From: an uncultured Collinsella sp. | GTDB taxonomy: Bacteria; Actinomycetota; Coriobacteriia; Coriobacteriales; Coriobacteriaceae | Length of the DNA stretch: 7,338 nucleotides | Assembly (NCBI GenBank): GCA_900550815.1 | Contig: URTW01000100.1 | Span: 1 to 7,338 of the forward strand | Reading direction: 5' to 3' | Shown here: piece after piece, positions 5,333 through 7,338 of the stretch | Position numbering within the stretch: position 1 is the first letter of the stretch | How the letters are laid out: each line of letters begins with the position of its first letter | Notes under the pieces: model-generated | Seen by the model: only the letters and a program-made list of their open reading frames with translations | Databases searched by the model: none | What the model was told of the DNA's origin: nothing | Made by a program: the position numbers and the translations under genes

Positions 5333-6349
5333 TTATAGCGAGTCTCTCTGGATCAGCTGCATGTGCATCACGGAGGTGGTTGGCTCGGCACCCTTAATCA
5401 TGTCGAGCGCAATGTTGGCGGCCATGTGGCCTTCTTCGCGCAGGGGCTGGCGGACGGTCGTGAGCGCGGGGACGCAGCGCGTCGCAATCTCGTGATCGTC
5501 GAAGCCGACGACAGAAACGTCCGCCGGAACGGATAGGCCTGCCTCGTTGAGTGCGGTGATGACGCCAGCCGCGATACGGTCCGATCCGCAGAGCACGCCA
5601 TCGAAAGCGATCTCGCGCGCGAGGATCTGGTGCATGGCCTGATAGCCGTCTCCGTTGTTCCAGCCGGTATAGATAACGTTTGCGTCTGGGAGGTCTTCGC
5701 CCAAGACGGCGCGGTAGCCGCGCAGGCGGTCGACAACAGCGGGGTTGTCTTGCGGTCCCAACACGGCGACGATATCTTTGCGCCCGCGCTCCTTCATGGC
5801 GAGTGCCGCAAAGTGTCCGCCCTCTTCGTCGTCTGAATAGACCGTCGAAAACACATCGCGATAGGGGTGGCCCTCGAGCTGGCCGCACAACACGGTGGGT
5901 ACGCCCAGCTCGCGCAGTACCTCGAGCAGCTCGCTGCCCTTGTAGGGGGAGACGTCGATCACGGCGTCGAACGAGCGGCGCTCAAAGTGCTCGCGTGCGC
6001 GGTTGCGCTCATGCGTAGAAGACGCCTGCAAGATAACGGGCAGATAGGACGACTCCGACAGTTCCTCGGTAATGCCGCTCAAAAACTCGCTATAGGTGGA
6101 GTCGCTGAAGAGTTCACTCAGGGGCTCGGTCACGAGTACGGCGATGATTTCCGTGCGCCCGACAGCGAGCGCTCGGCCACGAGCGTTGGGGACAAAATTG
6201 ACTTCCTTGGCCGCCGCGCGGACGCGCTTTTTGGTTTCCTCGCTAATGCGGGGCGAATCGTTGAGAGCGCGCGATGCCGTGGAGCGCGACACGCCGGCAG
6301 CTGCGGCAACCTCGGCAAGCGTAGGTGCGGTGCGAACTGGTTGGGTCAT
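5333..6349 (-). CDS. LacI/GalR-family transcriptional regulator
   Basis: The 338-residue protein has an N-terminal helix-turn-helix (TLAEVAAAAGVSRSTASRAL, residues 10-29). A hinge helix (VPNARGRAL, 53-61) follows, in which Leu61 matches the leucine that enters the minor groove at the central CpG of LacI-type operators. A periplasmic-binding-protein-like sensor domain runs from about 67 to the end, with IIAVLVTEPLSELFSD, ITEELSE, GVLCGSDRIAAGVITAL, VPADVSVVGFDDHEIA and LTTVRQPLREEGHMAA. Length is typical. AGGAG lies five bases before the ATG. The gene is divergent from a GH2 beta-galactosidase gene, and the shared gap holds three CAACCGGTTG palindromes with central CpG, as expected for this family. 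It is most likely the local repressor, induced by a sugar or galactoside. The effector cannot be read from sequence. Confidence 0.95.
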   Translation of the reverse strand: MTQPVRTAPTLAEVAAAAGVSRSTASRALNDSPRISEETKKRVRAAAKEVNFVPNARGRALAVGRTEIIAVLVTEPLSELFSDSTYSEFLSGITEELSESSYLPVILQASSTHERNRAREHFERRSFDAVIDVSPYKGSELLEVLRELGVPTVLCGQLEGHPYRDVFSTVYSDDEEGGHFAALAMKERGRKDIVAVLGPQDNPAVVDRLRGYRAVLGEDLPDANVIYTGWNNGDGYQAMHQILAREIAFDGVLCGSDRIAAGVITALNEAGLSVPADVSVVGFDDHEIATRCVPALTTVRQPLREEGHMAANIALDMIKGAEPTTSVMHMQLIQRDSL

Positions 6350-6410
6350 GGCGTCTCCTGGAAAATGCGGTCGATGTTGTCGCTGATACGGGCTGGTGCG
6401 GATACAGCTT

Positions 6411-6439
6411 ACTATAGTGCGCCTGAACAGCGTTCATGA
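6411..6439 (-). promoter_or_regulatory. Putative promoter of the LacI-family gene
   Basis: On the minus strand TATAGT (6416-6411) matches the -10 consensus at 5 of 6 positions, the same hexamer as at the larB promoter. The -35 position 17 bases upstream (TCATGA) is poor. The leader would be about 55 bases. Confidence 0.4.
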
Positions 6440-6442
6440 TAT

Positions 6443-6454
6443 CCGGTGACCGGT
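6443..6454. promoter_or_regulatory. Weak operator-like palindrome near the repressor promoter
   Basis: CCGGTGACCGG is a 5-bp inverted repeat around one base and overlaps ACCGGT (6449-6454), the core of the three strong operators. It lies just upstream of the putative -35 of the repressor gene and could mediate weak autoregulation. The flanking bases do not match the strong sites. Confidence 0.25.
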
Positions 6455-6591
6455 GTCGTTTTGCAACCAAGCCGCAATCGAATACGTCTCGTATGGGTGA
6501 GATATCAGCGGGCGTGGGGGTTGCCTACGAGCTTAAGAACGATGTCTTGCGCTGAGTTTCGATACTCAGGGTGACATAAGTGTCGCGGTTG

Positions 6592-6606
6592 TACAACCGG
6601 TTGCAC
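6592..6606 (+). promoter_or_regulatory. LacI-family operator O1
   Basis: TACAACCGGTTGCAC contains the palindrome CAACCGGTTG (6594-6603) with a central CpG. It is the most upstream of three copies before the galactosidase gene, 45 bases from O2. Confidence 0.8.
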
Positions 6607-6636
6607 CGTTAACCCGGCCAAATCGACCGTTCAGCG

Positions 6637-6651
6637 GACAACCGGTTGCAC
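6637..6651 (+). promoter_or_regulatory. LacI-family operator O2
   Basis: GACAACCGGTTGCAC is identical to O3 over 15 bases. Its right end TTGCAC is the likely -35 element of the galactosidase promoter, so a bound repressor would block RNA polymerase. Confidence 0.85.
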
Positions 6652-6675
6652 AGTTTTTTGCATCGCCCGTAAGAT
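6646..6675 (+). promoter_or_regulatory. Putative beta-galactosidase promoter
   Basis: TTGCAC (6646-6651) is followed after 18 bases by TAAGAT (6670-6675). The match is only moderate, but O2 covers the -35 and O3 sits directly behind the -10, which supports the placement. The leader would be about 45 bases. Confidence 0.45.
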
Positions 6676-6678
6676 AAG

Positions 6679-6693
6679 GACAACCGGTTGCAC
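6679..6693 (+). promoter_or_regulatory. LacI-family operator O3
   Basis: GACAACCGGTTGCAC lies 42 bases, four helical turns, after O2, at the expected transcription start. O2 and O3 are on the same face of the helix, which would suit cooperative binding. Confidence 0.85.
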
Positions 6694-6710
6694 AAGAATC
6701 ACTACGATGA

Positions 6711-7338
<628 letters not shown>

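Overview
The window is 7.3 kb of GC-rich bacterial chromosome. Gene content and style (short-type SerB, a LarB/LarC pair, single-copy AspRS, a LacI-regulated GH2 beta-galactosidase, strong Shine-Dalgarno sites) fit an intestinal Coriobacteriia actinobacterium such as Collinsella. That assignment is an inference from gene content and base composition, not from any search.

Left part (49-3045, all minus strand). Reading in the direction of transcription: serB (phosphoserine phosphatase), a 114-base gap holding a good promoter and a perfect 11-bp inverted repeat, then larB, larC and a TetR-family regulator gene packed as one operon (gaps of 10 and 2 bases). LarB and LarC make the nickel-pincer nucleotide cofactor of lactate racemase-type enzymes. 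Here LarC stops at the end of its N-terminal half. The C-terminal domain known to bind CTP is absent and the tetR start codon follows the larC stop by two bases. The 3' end of tetR uses A-ending codons unlike the rest of the gene.

Middle (3046-5147, plus strand). A divergent intergenic region leads into aspS through a leader of about 100 bases that can form two hairpins just before the ribosome binding site. The AspRS is complete, with all class II motifs, and ends at a strong intrinsic terminator.

Convergent gap (5148-5332). Between aspS and the LacI-family gene lie two palindromes that align without gaps over 46 columns. They have changed three stem pairs in a compensatory way and keep all 15 pairs only in minus-strand RNA. 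They look like paired RNA hairpins at the 3' end of the regulator transcript.

Right part (5333-7338). A LacI/GalR-family repressor (minus) is divergent from a GH2 beta-galactosidase gene (plus). The shared 376-base intergenic region carries three near-identical CAACCGGTTG operators, two of which flank the likely galactosidase promoter, plus a weaker ACCGGT palindrome near the repressor's own promoter. The galactosidase frame is interrupted by TAA after 175 codons. Homology continues in the same frame behind the stop, but several normally invariant residues are changed, so the gene appears to be decaying while its control region is intact.
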